From: Pogonophryne albipinna
Taxonomy: Eukaryota; Chordata; Actinopteri; Perciformes; Artedidraconidae
NCBI GenBank assembly: GCA_028583405.1
Contig: CM053253.1
Location: 9,540,441-9,604,440, forward strand
Direction: 5' to 3'
Length of the DNA: 64,000 nt
The notes under the pieces: model-generated
Told to the model about the DNA's origin: nothing
Databases searched by the model: none
The model's input: the letters and a program-made list of their open reading frames with translations, nothing else
Position numbers and translations under genes: made by a program
In this document: in pieces, positions 1 through 11,945 of the stretch
How the letters are laid out: each line of letters opens with the position of its first letter
Position numbering within the stretch: position 1 is the first letter of the stretch

Positions 1-108
1 TTACGAGAAGCTCGGAGTACATTAGGTGTGACTAGAAACTGAGCTTAAAGGAATCTTACAGTGATAAAACATGACGACTAAAAAGGTGCTTTGATCTTTA
101 GATTCTAT

Positions 109-814
109 AGAGTGGCAAAGTCACTACTTCCATGGGACCTTATTTCTGAAAAATTATGTATTGAAGTCAATGGAGAGAGAAAGCGTATCTTTCGATCCCG
201 TTTGAATTGTGCCATGAATTACACATATGATGTTTGTCAATCTTAAAAAATAATTTCCATGTCAAAAAGGTCACAGTTAGTCTTAAAACTGTTGAAATAT
301 AAGACTATGAAAAATACGCAACTAGAAAGACTACAAGAGTCGCGTACATTAACGTTACACTTGTGTTACTCACTGAAACCTTGTACCTTGGTCCCGCATG
401 CTGGCTCTTACGGAACCGACTGACTCCCCTTGTGTGTATGTACAGCTCTCAACATCGCCAGACTTGTAGTGATTTTCACCTCCTTTAATACTTTTTACTT
501 CATTCTGAAAGAAAGAGGTGAAATGTGCCAACGTGACGGCCATCTTGGTATTGGTGACGTATGCAAGACCAGAGTTGTAGTTCATTGAGAGCTTCACACA
601 AAAAAATGTGTTACTTCACAGTTTTACGACACATTTTTATTTTTTTTACTTGCAAAATTATCTTTTAAATTGACAAACATCATATGTGTAATTCGTTGCA
701 CAATTCAAACGGGATCAAAAGATAATCTTTCTCTCTCCATTGACTTCAATACATGATTTTTCAGAAATAAGGTCCCATGGAGGTCCACCGGAAGGGGAGG
801 GACTTCGCCACTCT
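109..814. mobile_element. Non-autonomous inverted-repeat DNA transposon, ISL2EU-like
   Basis: The ends are AGAGTGGCAAAGTC and GACTTCGCCACTCT, flanked on both sides by AT (107-108, 815-816). The inverted arms extend more than 120 bases inwards (for example CCATGGGACCTTATTTCTGA at 131 and its complement ending at 780). The left arm lacks about 15-20 bases present in the right arm. A 2-bp AT duplication fits the ISL2EU superfamily, and the internal minus-strand open frame fits a protein type found with such elements. The element sits in srms intron 1. Confidence 0.7.
370..597 (-). pseudogene. Fragment of a transposon-encoded SWIM/YqaJ-type protein (tentative)
   Basis: A 75-codon open frame inside the inverted-repeat element contains GGENHYKSGDVESCTYTQGE and GSVRASMRDQGTRF. 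This resembles the segment just before the SWIM zinc finger in fish transposon-associated proteins that also carry a YqaJ-like nuclease. Only a short piece is present, with no zinc-finger cysteines or nuclease residues, so it is non-functional. The family call rests on recalled resemblance. Confidence 0.35.
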
Positions 815-2460
815 ATTAAAAGAAACTAGCACACATTTGTCTTTATTTATAGTGTCCGTCAGGCTCAGATGTTCCTCATTGCGTCAGTTTGAAGCTTCAT
901 TATGAAGGAATACATTATGTTATGCTTTGGTGTTGTGTTCAAAGGCGGCCTATTAAGCACATTTTCAGGGTCAAATTTGTATTTAGTGCTTCTACTCTGA
1001 CATGTTTACATGATTGAACGTTCAAAAAGCTCTTTATTTTCCTCATACTGCCTCTTTTCACCCTCTGTCTGAAACCAGAGACCAGTCTGCTGTGATTGGC
1101 TAGCTGGCCTTTAGCGGGACATCACCTACGATGTGTTAAAGTGATAGCCAATTGAAGTGTGGGTGTTACGTAATGATGTCATCATGTCACGTAAATAAAC
1201 AAAGGAGTCCAATGTAGGTGTTCAGGCACGGGGAGAGTGTGGAGAGAAACTTTGGGATGTTAGCCTTTGCAGACATGCACAGAAACGTATACAACACACT
1301 ACTGGAAAGGGACAACCCCCAAAAAGCATAATAGGGCGCCTTTGGGGACAGTGGGACATGTGAGGATCACTGAGGGATCTGCAGCATGAAAACAGACAGG
1401 GGGTAAAACTTGGAGGTCGGCTCTGTGAAACATGAGGAGTCTCTGAATAATGGACGACCTGCAGCCTCTCGCCTGCTCTCAGCTGCTGGCTCATCACAAG
1501 GTTTTACCTCCAGAGATCTGGTGATGCCAGGAGGCTTCAAGAAAGACTGGGCGATATGACTAGAAAACTAATATTGCAATATTTTTGACCAAATGCCTCC
1601 CTTGATTGCGATGGTAGTGTAGAATTGACCACTGGGGCCTTCACAAACAGTTTTACACAACGAGAACTTTGATAGTAAATCATCATTATTTTGAATATTA
1701 TTAATAAGTAGGTTAAGGCAAATAATAAAACAGCATGGTAACTTAAGAAAATGTATTAAAAGTTTGTTGTTTGGTATAAAACCAGCCGTTTGAATAAGTT
1801 AACTTGGGCTTTGGGAAAATTGGTTTTAAACTCATGAATCAAATAATTTATCAAGAAATTAATCAACAGAGTAGTAGCTAATACAATAGCTCAATTGGTT
1901 TCCTTCCAATTACTGTTTTTGTCCATATAAAAAACTAACAAAAATGAGATGGTGAACCAGTGGATTCTTCCCATTTTTGTAAAAAACAAAACAACTATTA
2001 AATCAGTAAAAGGAGTATTGTTGCATATTAATATATTGATCCTCTACTAAACAGTAAAGAAAATGAGCCAAATGGAGATTGGTTGATTGATCATTTAAGA
2101 TATAGTTTCAGTTATAAATATATTTTAATATAACAATTGGACTCTATTACAAGTCCAATAACAGAACGTTTGCCACAATACATCAGGTGTAATCGAACCC
2201 TGAGATTACATTGATCATTTTTGTGACTGAACCAATTCATGACTACATTTCCTGCATGAAAGCAGGAGGTCAACCCTCGGTCAGCAGGGTGTCTCAGTTA
2301 TCAGAATAAAAACAGGTGTATCTGGTCATTTTGAATATTTGAACCTTCTGGGCCTTTAAATGTATATCAAAACACATGCGAATTTGACAGATCCTGACAC
2401 AAACATCAGTTCTCAGCGAGATCAGGTGAGACTGAAGAACATTAGAGGATTATTTTTCAG
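815..2460. other. srms intron 1 (part), no exon seen
   Basis: AT-rich intronic DNA between the transposon and the srms exon. The stretch near 1548-1660 (GGGCGATATGACTAGAAAAC and the following sequence) resembles a dispersed fish repeat whose ends mention an 'A-T-rich GATATT' core, but the boundaries are unclear. No SH2 or kinase-like sequence was found on the minus strand. Confidence 0.5.
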
Positions 2461-2466
2461 ACTCAC

Positions 2467-2849
2467 TTGTGTTTGGCAAACTCGTCCTGCAGCAGAGCCA
2501 CGTAGTTGGCTGGGATCAGTCCGGACTCCAGAGACCCGGTCAGCTTCTTAGCCAGCACGTACTCCCCCCGCTTCTCGATCACCGACAGCTTGTCACCCTC
2601 CTTCACCGTCAGCTCGTCGTCGCTGCGGGCCTCGAAGTCGAAGAGCGCCGCGTAAAGCTGCACCTGCCGCTTCTTGGGCGACGGGACGCGGATGTCCCCG
2701 GACACGGTGCGGATCTCCGCCGTCTGCGCGGCCGGGTTGTCGATGACATGGTTGTTGTTGTTGGGGACGTCCGGGTAGCGGAAGTCCGGCCAAATGTAGT
2801 TCCAGAGCCGGCTACAACACGGCGTGCAGGAGCGACAGCAGCCCTCCAT
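2467..2849 (-). CDS. srms: SRMS-like non-receptor tyrosine kinase, first coding exon (partial gene)
   Basis: The exon encodes 127 codons plus two bases of a Src-family-related tyrosine kinase. Residues 1-64 are a unique region that starts MEGCC, has five cysteines in the first 12 residues and contains RLWNYIWP. An SH3 domain follows (about 65-121) with ALFDFEARSDDEL and GLIPANYVALL. The usual tryptophan pair is replaced by EYVLAKKL, which resembles the YIFARRL segment of mammalian SRMS more than FRK or PTK6. The exon ends at a GTGAGT donor (2461-2466). SH2 and kinase exons are absent and should lie left of base 1. The start is the ATG at 2849; no other in-frame ATG precedes the SH3. SRMS-type kinases are cytoplasmic and phosphorylate adaptors such as DOK1 (family knowledge). 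The exon is much more GC-rich than its surroundings. FRK or PTK6 is the main alternative. Confidence 0.82.
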
Positions 2850-3345
2850 CCCGGGACATGAAGCGGCGGCGGTTAGTCCAGGTTCTTCCGCTTGATGAGA
2901 CGCTTCAGGCTTCCTCAGTCCTTTTAAACGACGTCCAGCCCGTCAGTCCTCCGGTTTCTCTCTCTTCCTCTGGCTCTAAACATAATGCCCCGCCAGCAAT
3001 ACTTGGGTAGACTGGCCGGTGGAACCGGTTTTTTCAGTTGAGATCATGGATCTGAGCTCCGCGCCTGCAGTGCGCACGGTGGCTGCGAGAATGCGGAAAC
3101 GGCAATGGAGGGCATCCAAGTCGGATTGGTTCCCCGCGAGGAGTCGGCGGTGTGAGCAGAGAGCACCCGAGAATGAGAGCATGGCTCCCAAAAAAAAAAA
3201 AGTTAATCCATCGTAATCTTGTGGAAAAGATGAAGCGGCTGCAGCAGCTGATGCTCGGTGCAGGTGTTTAATCCACGAGAGGAGGAAAGGTGAATCAGCG
3301 GCAAGGTGCGTAAAAAAAGTTTGGGTTTGGCGCTGCGCACACCTC
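2850..3345 (-). promoter_or_regulatory. GC/CpG-rich 5' flank of srms (putative promoter and 5' UTR)
   Basis: Directly upstream of the srms start codon the sequence is rich in G+C and CpG for roughly 500 bases and then falls back to AT-rich DNA with a short TG repeat at 3400-3420. The position and base composition suggest the srms promoter and 5' UTR. No clear TATA box is seen. Apparent open frames on either strand here lack family resemblance and are taken as by-products of composition. The transcription start cannot be placed. Confidence 0.5.
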
Positions 3346-3440
3346 CTGCTGCTCACACACCTGCGTACTGAGGGAGGAGGCTGCTGACTAACTCTCTCTG
3401 TGTGTGTGTGTGTGTGTGTTTTAGAGGGAGAGAATGTCAT

Positions 3441-4759
3441 TTTGGTTGAGTAAACGTTGGAGTCTGTGTTTACTAAACAATTGTTCTTGCAGTATTATAA
3501 ATCTTTGGTCCATTATTAAAACACTTTGACATGTAAAACTCCATGACGGCATATTATTACTTGATGAAATAAATATATTTGCAACAATTCTGACAGTCAC
3601 TTAATCCTTTTCAAAATGATTTTCTTAGCTTTTTATGATGTTGTTTATTGAACGTTTATTTGGTTGCAGTTGGTTGGACAGATCAAGAACAAACAAGAAG
3701 ACAGCAGCTCGGTCACTGGGAACTTGTGATCCACATGCTGTTTGACATTTTATAGACTAAACAGTCAATTTATATGCTCACCTGTAAACAGTATTTTTAT
3801 TTCGAATACAAGTCTGTGATGATCAGTAAAACTAAAGGCTTCTCATAATCCTGCATGATCCCACGCACTAACTATAATGTTGATTCAGCTTCAAACGATT
3901 TGATGAAACACAAACCTAAGCAGTTATTTAATGTTGCCTATGACTTGAAGAAGTAACCGTGTGCTTCATGTGTTTTAGCACAGCCTAAATGTGGGATGTC
4001 TCTGACCAGGAGGAGTTTTAGGACACAGCAGGCTTTAGGTCCAACTGATGACCTCAGCAGGTGATTAACTGATGAGTTGTTTCCTGTGATTATCAGTGGG
4101 TGAAGTGTTTTTTGTTTGATTGGCTCTCCATGGTGCTCAGTTAGACACCCAGCATGCTGAGGATCTCTGGAAAAAGGTTGGCGGTTTCTTTAAGTTGTGT
4201 TGAGGGTTAGGGTTGACTTTTTCATGTCTTTTCTACATAAACATGTAGACATACAAACAAACAACAGACATGTAAGAAATGTGTTTAGCATTTAGAGAGT
4301 TCGGAACCATTTTGAGTTATTTTTCAATGGATAAGGGTATATGTGTTTCATTTATAGTAAAACGTTAATGCAAAGTAATAATAGATTAATTTTGTTAGCG
4401 CTTTTACAGGTGCTCAAAGTCGCTTTACAAAGATAGTGAAAATAAAAGAACAACAAATAAATATAGTTAAAGTAAAATTAAAATCAAGCAATATAAAAAC
4501 AATTACACATTAAAAGCCAGATTGAAGAGGTGAGTTTTTGTGAAGGTGGTGAGGTCAGTGCAGTCTCTGATGGGCTGTATACATAAAGTAAGCTGTATAA
4601 ATGTCCCTATAGGACAGAGTGAAAGTAGAAAGCAACATTAACAGAAAGTATTCAGGTAACTCCAAAAAGTATTTATGTAAATGTATTCTGCTACTTTCTA
4701 ATAAAAGCAAGTAACAATCATGAACCTTGAGTGTGGAATAGGAAATAAAGACACGGCTC
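3441..4759. other. srms-nol4l intergenic spacer with LINE/SINE-like fragment
   Basis: AT-rich spacer between the srms 5' flank and the presumed nol4l 3' end. Bases 4395-4570 (GCGCTTTTACAGGTGCTCAA, GTCGCTTTACA, then GAAGAGGTGAGTTTTTG) resemble a common fish dispersed repeat derived from a LINE/SINE tail. Otherwise nothing is recognisable. Confidence 0.45.
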
Positions 4760-4777
4760 TGTTTCATAGCACACCGT

Positions 4778-4783
4778 TTTATT
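4778..4783 (-). terminator. Candidate nol4l polyadenylation signal
   Basis: AATAAA on the minus strand, followed 15-25 bases later by a GTGTGCTATG-type GU-rich stretch. It is the last good signal before the AT-rich spacer leading to the srms 5' flank. Support is by position only. Confidence 0.4.
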
Positions 4784-7700
4784 AGTATATTTAGCTTTGT
4801 GACGTACAGCTCGGGAGAAAACAAAAAAACAAAACTAAATGGTCACAATTTTTTCAAAATCCAGAAACATTGTAGCCTTAGCAGAGACATCACACAAAAG
4901 AAAGCTCAGTTTTTCAATCATTGGTTTCTTTGTCATGGACCAGAGTGATATGTTCTCGTTGTTGGGCTCGCGCCCGTACCGCTTCAACAAACAGAAAAAA
5001 AATAACCGTAGATTTCATTTCTTTTTTTTTTTCTCGATCATTTAAGTTGCTTCACATATATTATCAACACTTTTCTAAAGAATCAAAATATTCAGCCACA
5101 GGTACTGGAAAAAAGATATCCACTGTTATATATGATAATAAACACAATAAATATAAAAAGAATTTTGATATAATTTATATGGTATCAAAGAGAGAGGGAA
5201 ATGGGCTTCCAGATAGACTTGTTTTTACAAAAGTGATGTCCTTTTTTTTCTTCCTGAGGTTGAGTTTTGTCTTCTGCAGTTTAAAGTTTTGCTAAATATA
5301 CTAATAGACTAAGAGACCCGACACACAGGGTCTGTAATGGCTTATCATTCACTGAGGAATCATCTCCACCCGATCGTGGTCACACCAGCCGAGGTCATGG
5401 TGGCCCCGCTGTGATTTTGTGTGCTGTGGAGTTAGCCGAGAGGTCAAAGGTCAGCCCCCTCTGAGCCAACAAACACAGCTCGACTCCCCCCCCCCCCCCT
5501 CCCAAACAATCGGTTTTGTACGGGAACATCACGCTTTCAATTTCAGATGCGCAACGTTTCTTCACCAAAACACAAAAATTAATCAAGCACAGACTAGCTG
5601 TTAGCATTCCTCAATGAAACATAGGGGCACCTTTAGCACAAATGCTAACTGAACGCTAACAAGGCATTTCTAAAAGGATGCTTAAAAAAAACAAGAGTCT
5701 GGTGAAGAAAAGTGCTCTGACTGAAATGAAAAATGTCAACGTGTCCCCGCATGCGATAGGCTTATGTGTGAAATGGTGATACTTGTGTTTTAACGCAGTC
5801 CCATTTCCCTTCAGTGTGTAGTCAGATTAACTGAAAACAGGGATGAGGGTGGAGAGAGAGAGAGAGAGAGATGAGAGGAAACAAAAATAAAAACAAACCA
5901 GAAAGAATCGCAAAAATCTGTACATGTAAACATCACACTTCCACTGAGTCAAATCATGAGGGGAATACAGGTTTTACACTGGTATTACTGTAGGTATACA
6001 GCCCCGACGCAGGAAATCAAGACAATCAAGAGTCCGGTACAAAGTCAGGTGAAGACAGAAAGAGAACAGAATCAAGTATCGCTAACAATTAGAAAATAAA
6101 ATAATCTCAAGCACCACCGAAAAGGAACAAACAAAACAGTAAGACAAACGGCTCAGAAAGCCATTGTTTGATTCAGACAGTAGCTGTACACCCTGCCCTG
6201 ATAGAAAAATAAAAAAGGCCCATTACTTTTTCTCCTTTGAGTTTTTTGTATGTGTGTTTTACATCTGACCAGACTGGCTCAAGAAGTTTGGGAGCTGACC
6301 GGCATCACAGATCATCTGGTGGTTTCAGGTTTTCATTTTGAATAAAGTCCCTGAAGCAGTTTCTGATTCTCCTGAATGGGTTCAATAACTCTGCACAATG
6401 AGGTCTGAGTTTTACAAAGAGATCTGTCTGCAGCTACCACAAAGCACTCAGACTTTTAAAGGAATAGTTTGACATGTTAGTTAATAGGCTTTTTGCTTTC
6501 TTGCAGAGTTATATGAATAGGTCAATATTGAGAGTGGTATCGATTTTCTCATCCAATCACGGCAAGAAAGCAAAGACGCGTATTCATCCCTTAAATGAGG
6601 TTAAATTAAGGTTATTGGACAAATAGAAACAAATTATACTTGTTTTTTTCAAGGTCTAATCACACTAAACACATTGTATATTTATATGCAAATAAATAAA
6701 ACAAAAAGTCAAATTAAGTGGATTTCTTCTATAAAAATTAAAGGAATGCAAAGAAGCACATTGTGTAGGGTGGAACAATTGTTAACAAATCAAATGAAAT
6801 ATAAAAATGTTAAATAAATAAATATGTTGTAAAAACTAAAAAGAACAAGGGGAAAGTTACAGCGAAGCTCACAATGTTTTGAGATTTTCTCTTTTAACAA
6901 ACAATTTTTATGCTTGAATTGGTTAAAATATGTTTAAACTTTGTTTCTTCGTAGGAAGCCATAACATGTGCAACACAAGAAACGTCTATGTGGAGGTAAC
7001 TTTGTGTAAAAAATCATTAATGTATAGGTTCTTCACTTGAAAAGCAAGCCCATATTTAGGACTGTTTTTGAAAGCTGACTAACCCTCCACAGTCAAAGCT
7101 GCATGTCTTTACAGGAGCTATACATCACTGTAACTTGGACCTTTTAAATTAGCGATAATTTATGACATTAATACTGTTCCTCCGCAAGGTCAGGAAGTCG
7201 CTGTGACCTTTTCCCAGAGCTCTTCCTCTGGCCTCAAAATATTTAATCCTTTTTACTGTGGATCAATGCTGGATCGTGATCCTACAGTCACGTCTCTGTG
7301 TAAACCTTTGAGAGACATCACACCCACTGAGGAGAGAAGTTATTGAACGGTAAAGGTCAACATGCAGCTTGAATTCTTATATCCTTCATAGAGCTGTTTG
7401 ATTTTGGTGGTAGAATAACGCTTGATAGCTGAACGAGCAGATAAATGTTTGTGATGCCGGTCAGGCCCCGCGTTGTTGACATCCATGTTGGAATGTGCAG
7501 TATAGGCAAACAGAGTGAAGCTGTTGAAGTATTGTACAAAATATCTTCTCAAAAAAGACCACTTCACTTGCACTACAAAAGATATCTATATAAATAATAA
7601 TATTGAAAGGAACATTGATAATCATAATGCAAAATGAAGATGTGTTGGCCGTTAGGAGGAGAACGGACGCTCTGATTACGGCTGAAACACAACAACAGGC

Positions 7701-10680
7701 CGTCGCAAATCAAACAGCAAATTACACCTTTCTAAAGATTGTCATTTGCCTATTTTTCTTTTTTTGTACAGTTTTTTTTGTGGTGGTTCTGCAACTTTCT
7801 GACTTATAAGTAAACTGACCTGGGCTCAGAAACACGTACAGTAGAAAACACTAAGGTTGACACTTAGGAACCGGTGAGATAAAAGTCCCCAACGTGACCC
7901 TCTGGCTCTTCTGACCGACTACTTGATTATCATTTCAAATACTTCAACTCGGGCACTTTGTTTTGATTCCTTTTGGGCGATCTCAGGGGTCCAGTTGTGT
8001 GTGCTAAAGTAGTTATTCTTGGAAATGTTGCTGTTTAGCTGAGGAGAGAAACAGCGGGGTTAACTGCAATATGAGCCTCTTTACAGGGAGACTAAAATAA
8101 TAACACTCCTTACCAGACCTCATTAGTACAAAAAGAAAGAAAAAAACGTTTAATTTTAGTTTTCAAGCTGCAGTTTAAGAAATACAGCCTGAGAATAATT
8201 CAATCTTAAAGACTGGGGAGGTTACGTTGTACTGAATCATTTACTCCAACTGTGGCTGTGTTCCTTTCTTTTTGATCTAATATTTGAGAATGTATGTTTG
8301 CTGATTTCCTCCATTTCTTAAAAAACACTTTAATTGAATGGATGCTAAGTTAGGGAGAAATTAGAGGAACATTTGATTGTACCTCAGTGGGTCTCACAAC
8401 ATGTTACATCGTGGGATTTCCTCTAATTCAAATCATATTTTTTCAGGGATGACCTAAATGTACTGTAGTGACTCATCTTTTTGTGTGTCGTCACCTTTAA
8501 AGGTTGTCTGGGTCGTTATATTTTTGCATATTTCTCTCGTGTCATTCGATGATCAGTACACTTTTGAACAGACAAACAAAACAACTTTTACAATTCTATA
8601 TCTAATCAGCCATAAATTAAATAATTTACATTTTGAACTGATCTGGAGTTGATGTGTTGGTTTGGACATCAAATGTAGATCAGTGAGAGTTTGGATGGAG
8701 GTTTGTTCAGATATGAGATCACACCTCCTGAGAGACACGCTCCATGTCCTCCGCTCTGCAGCCTGACATGAAACACAATCTAACACCAGTGAATGCTATG
8801 ATTATCAACTGCATTGCAAAAAAAACACACCGCTCCTCTTTCACGGCTCTTGTCTGACTTCAGCAGTGCAAGTCAGGGAGGGGGGGGTACACACAGAGAG
8901 GACCCCCCCACCCCTTCAAATCACAGATGACTGCTGCTTCGCTCAGTGTGCAAAAAAGGGAGCAAATCACGGTGACATGACAGTAGAGCTGAGTAGAAAC
9001 CACAGGACAAGCACAGCACACAGAGCGATGGCTCGGAGGATTTAAGTCACGCTTTTGTTCAAATGCAAACCTCTGATACTTCAGGAGTTAATTGATAAAC
9101 CAGAAGTTAGGAGAAACTCCATAATGTGGTTTCTTTTTACCAAGAGACTAAACTAAGTGGTGGTTGAAAAAAGTAAAGTAGCTTCTTTCCAACGTCACAG
9201 CTAAATACGAAACTGGAGCCAACTAGATTAGCACAGAGACTATAAAACAAGGGAACAGTTATAACAAAATCTGCTAACCGGCACCTTAAAAGCATATTAA
9301 TTAGAATGGTATATCCCACTTGTTTAATCTTTAAAAAGAAAGTCAATACATGTGTTTTGTTTTATAAGATGTAACATATTTTTCAGCCAGGTGCGGTACT
9401 GTAGGATCATTTTCAAAGCTTTGTTCAGAGCGTAGTTTCCCGTAGTTTTCAGTCTTTATGCTAAGCTAACTGGCTGCTGTCTCAAAATCAATCTGTAATC
9501 TCACTATTAAATACATAACTATTCTTTTAACAGGATTTACTTGATTTTTCTGTATCTGGGGTGATTCAGTGGTATTTTTTTCTTTCTTTCTGGATTAAAT
9601 TAACCAACAAAATGTCGCATCGTAAAAAAACAAACAAACAGTTAATCAGGATTAGAAAGTGGACTGTTTTGCTTCCTTGAGAGGTTTAAGTGTGTACTTG
9701 TTGGCCTGATGTGGAGTACCACAGTGAAGGTGCAAGACTCCACTAATACATCCCTCCAGAGGATGAAATACGACAATACAAAATAAAAGGTTGAAGGAAT
9801 TCACAGTTAGAAAGTCACACAACACAACATGAATCAAGCCCTAAGAAGCAAACAAAGAAACTAACCAACCGGTCAGAGACGGGCGGGGCGGGGCGCGGGG
9901 GGCGGGGGGGCAGGAGTGTTTTCAATGAGTCCTGCTGTTTTTGCTTCGTTGGTTGGTCGGTCGGTCAGGTTTTCACGGGCACTGCGGCTAGCTAACGCCC
10001 GGCTTTGTTGAGGTTTCAGGTCTATGGCAGAAGGTCCGGCTTTTGTATAGCAGCAGCAACATGAGAGTTCATCATTATAATCATAATAACAACAACAATA
10101 ATAATAGCCATCTCAGAGTTTAACAGACAAACACAGTAAGACTCCTCCTCTTCCTCTTAAACCTGGACCAAACCAGGGCGGAGGGGGGAGGAAGAGGGGG
10201 ACGTTTAGGTCCATGAAGAAGAGTAGGTCCAATGAGAGAAGAAGAAGAGCGGGAGGGGAGGTAAACGGAACGATGCCTAGGTTTCGTTGGCGTTACGTCT
10301 ACATTTGTAAAAAGTAGAAGCGGGAGGTAAAATTGGCCACCAGTGATCAATATTTAACCCCTCCCTTCCACACACCCTCCTCTCCCTCCCATTAAAGGAG
10401 AGAGTCACACTCCTCTCCCATCTGATTTCTCTCAAGTATTCAAGATGAACTGATTATATACAGCAGCACACAAAGTAAACCCGCACAGATGAGAGAAAAA
10501 AGTTCTAAGATGTCAGTGTTCAATCATCAGTTCTTTGAAATGCTTCATCGTTTCCACATTACAGGTCTTTTTGCGCAATAAAGTTTGATTCTCCCACCCA
10601 TGATGTATAAACCTTGAAGACATCAGGTGGTAGAGAAGAAGTAAACTGGCTTCCGGTGGGAATGTTACCATTCACTTGCA

Positions 10681-10715
10681 GTGTGTGTGTGTGTGTGTGT
10701 TTGTGTGTGTGTGTG
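10681..10715. repeat. (GT)n microsatellite
   Basis: Short GT repeat with one interruption, inside the presumed nol4l 3' UTR. Confidence 0.9.
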
Positions 10716-11630
10716 GAACAGAAATTGGCAGGTCTGATCTGAGGTATTTCCTGGCGGTCAACATGGCGTTTTGGATGCATAAGTAGCAAGTTGCTCCCTG
10801 GGTAAAAGGGGTGAGGAGGAGGTGAGGTTTCAGGTGAGGGGAAAGTGCTATAGGACACAGAGAGCTTATTTACAAGCGAGCACACAAAAAGTTTCTCTCC
10901 TCCTCTTTTTTCTTTTTTTAAACAAACATTTTCTTTTTTTTCTTTTCCAGTTTCCATCCTTCAACCCCTCCGGACTCAGAGTCAGTGCTTTCTGTCAAGA
11001 TAGCTCAAACCGCTCCTTTCTTTCAGTCACGTGGGAAAAGTAAAAACAAACAAAAAAGCTCACTGGACTCCCAAAAAAACAAATGAATTCTTCCATTAAA
11101 TCAAAAACACTGGTCATTTAACAAAGAACTTCAGTAGTACTAACTCAGGGTGTCGTTATTTATTTTAAATTGTTATCATCGTTAGACGGCGTTGGCCCGG
11201 GCTCCCATCAAAACTGTTGGAGCTCCAAAACTTCACTCCACCCACGAGGAGTCTTTTTATCTGAAACCGCAGCAGCAGAATCATCAGTCCTTTACTCTTC
11301 TTCCTCTCCTCCACACTCCTTCTCTCAGAGAGTGGTGCTGATTATGAGGTGCTTCCAGAGAGGAGAGGAAGAGTATCCTTCAGAGTCCCAATGCTCCTTT
11401 TTTCTTCATTAGTTCCCTCCCCGGGCAGATAAGATGGGTTGAGGATGTGGGGGCTCGTTTGGTGGGATTTGTCTCCCTCCCTCTCCGTCTCCCACTTTTT
11501 CCTCCAACAAATGCAAAGTGGCCACAGTGTCCGAAGAGAAGGCAGATTTAAGGAGGGAGGAGTAAAACAGGAGGAGGTCTGGTTGATTAGGAGAGGCGGG
11601 AGACGCAGACATTCACAAACATGAAGGGAG

Positions 11631-11631
<1 letters not shown>

Positions 11632-11673
<42 letters not shown>

Positions 11674-11680
11674 TGTGTGT
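11632..11680. repeat. (TG)n microsatellite just 3' of the nol4l stop
   Basis: About 24 TG dinucleotides with one TT interruption, beginning about 20 bases beyond the stop codon on the sense (minus) strand, where it reads (CA)n. It therefore lies in the mRNA if the 3' UTR call is right. Confidence 0.95.
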
Positions 11681-11700
11681 TCTCCCACGTTTTCCACAAA

Positions 11701-11945
11701 TCAGTTCTGCTGCAGGATGAGGTTCTCCAGCTCGTCGGCCGAGCGGAGCAGGAAGGCGGCCGACTCCCGGTAGCCGGCGATCAGCTGACGCACGGCGGTG
11801 ATCTCTGGTTGGCTGAGCTGGGTCGAAGCCCCGCCCCCTCCTCCACCCCCGCTGCCCCGCCCACCCAGGCTGTTGTTGGTGGAGGCAGAGGAGGAGTTAC
11901 TGATGTTGGCGGAGGACAGAGACTTCATGCTGAGGTCTGTGGGAC
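11701..11945 (-). CDS. nol4l: nol4l terminal coding exon F
   Basis: The last coding exon begins with the end of a Gly codon, then [20 protein letters not shown], a Gly-rich linker, and the family-defining C-terminus [20 protein letters not shown] followed by [19 protein letters not shown] and TGA. The acceptor is ACATTCAG (11946-11948 on the plus strand read ctg). The C-terminal helix is essentially identical in NOL4 and NOL4L. Confidence 0.97.

Larger units (their letters stand above)
4760..11700 (-). other. Putative long 3' UTR of nol4l
   Basis: From the stop codon at 11701 leftwards there is about 6.9 kb of AT-rich, non-coding, mostly non-repetitive DNA, followed by a canonical poly(A) signal at 4778-4783 (AATAAA on the minus strand) with a GT-rich stretch just beyond. 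Mammalian NOL4L mRNAs also carry multi-kilobase 3' UTRs (recalled). The stretch contains a CA repeat starting 18 bases past the stop, a (GA)n run near 5852-5870, a C14 run near 5485 and a GC box-like patch at 9885-9910. No other gene is visible. Earlier poly(A) sites are possible. Confidence 0.5.

Noticed and set aside
2469..2861. 130-codon plus-strand open frame
   Set aside because: Shadow of the GC-rich srms exon on the opposite strand, which has clear SH3 homology and a splice donor.
2976..3440. 154-codon minus-strand open frame upstream of srms
   Set aside because: Lies in the GC-rich promoter/5' UTR region, starts in a TG repeat and has no family resemblance.
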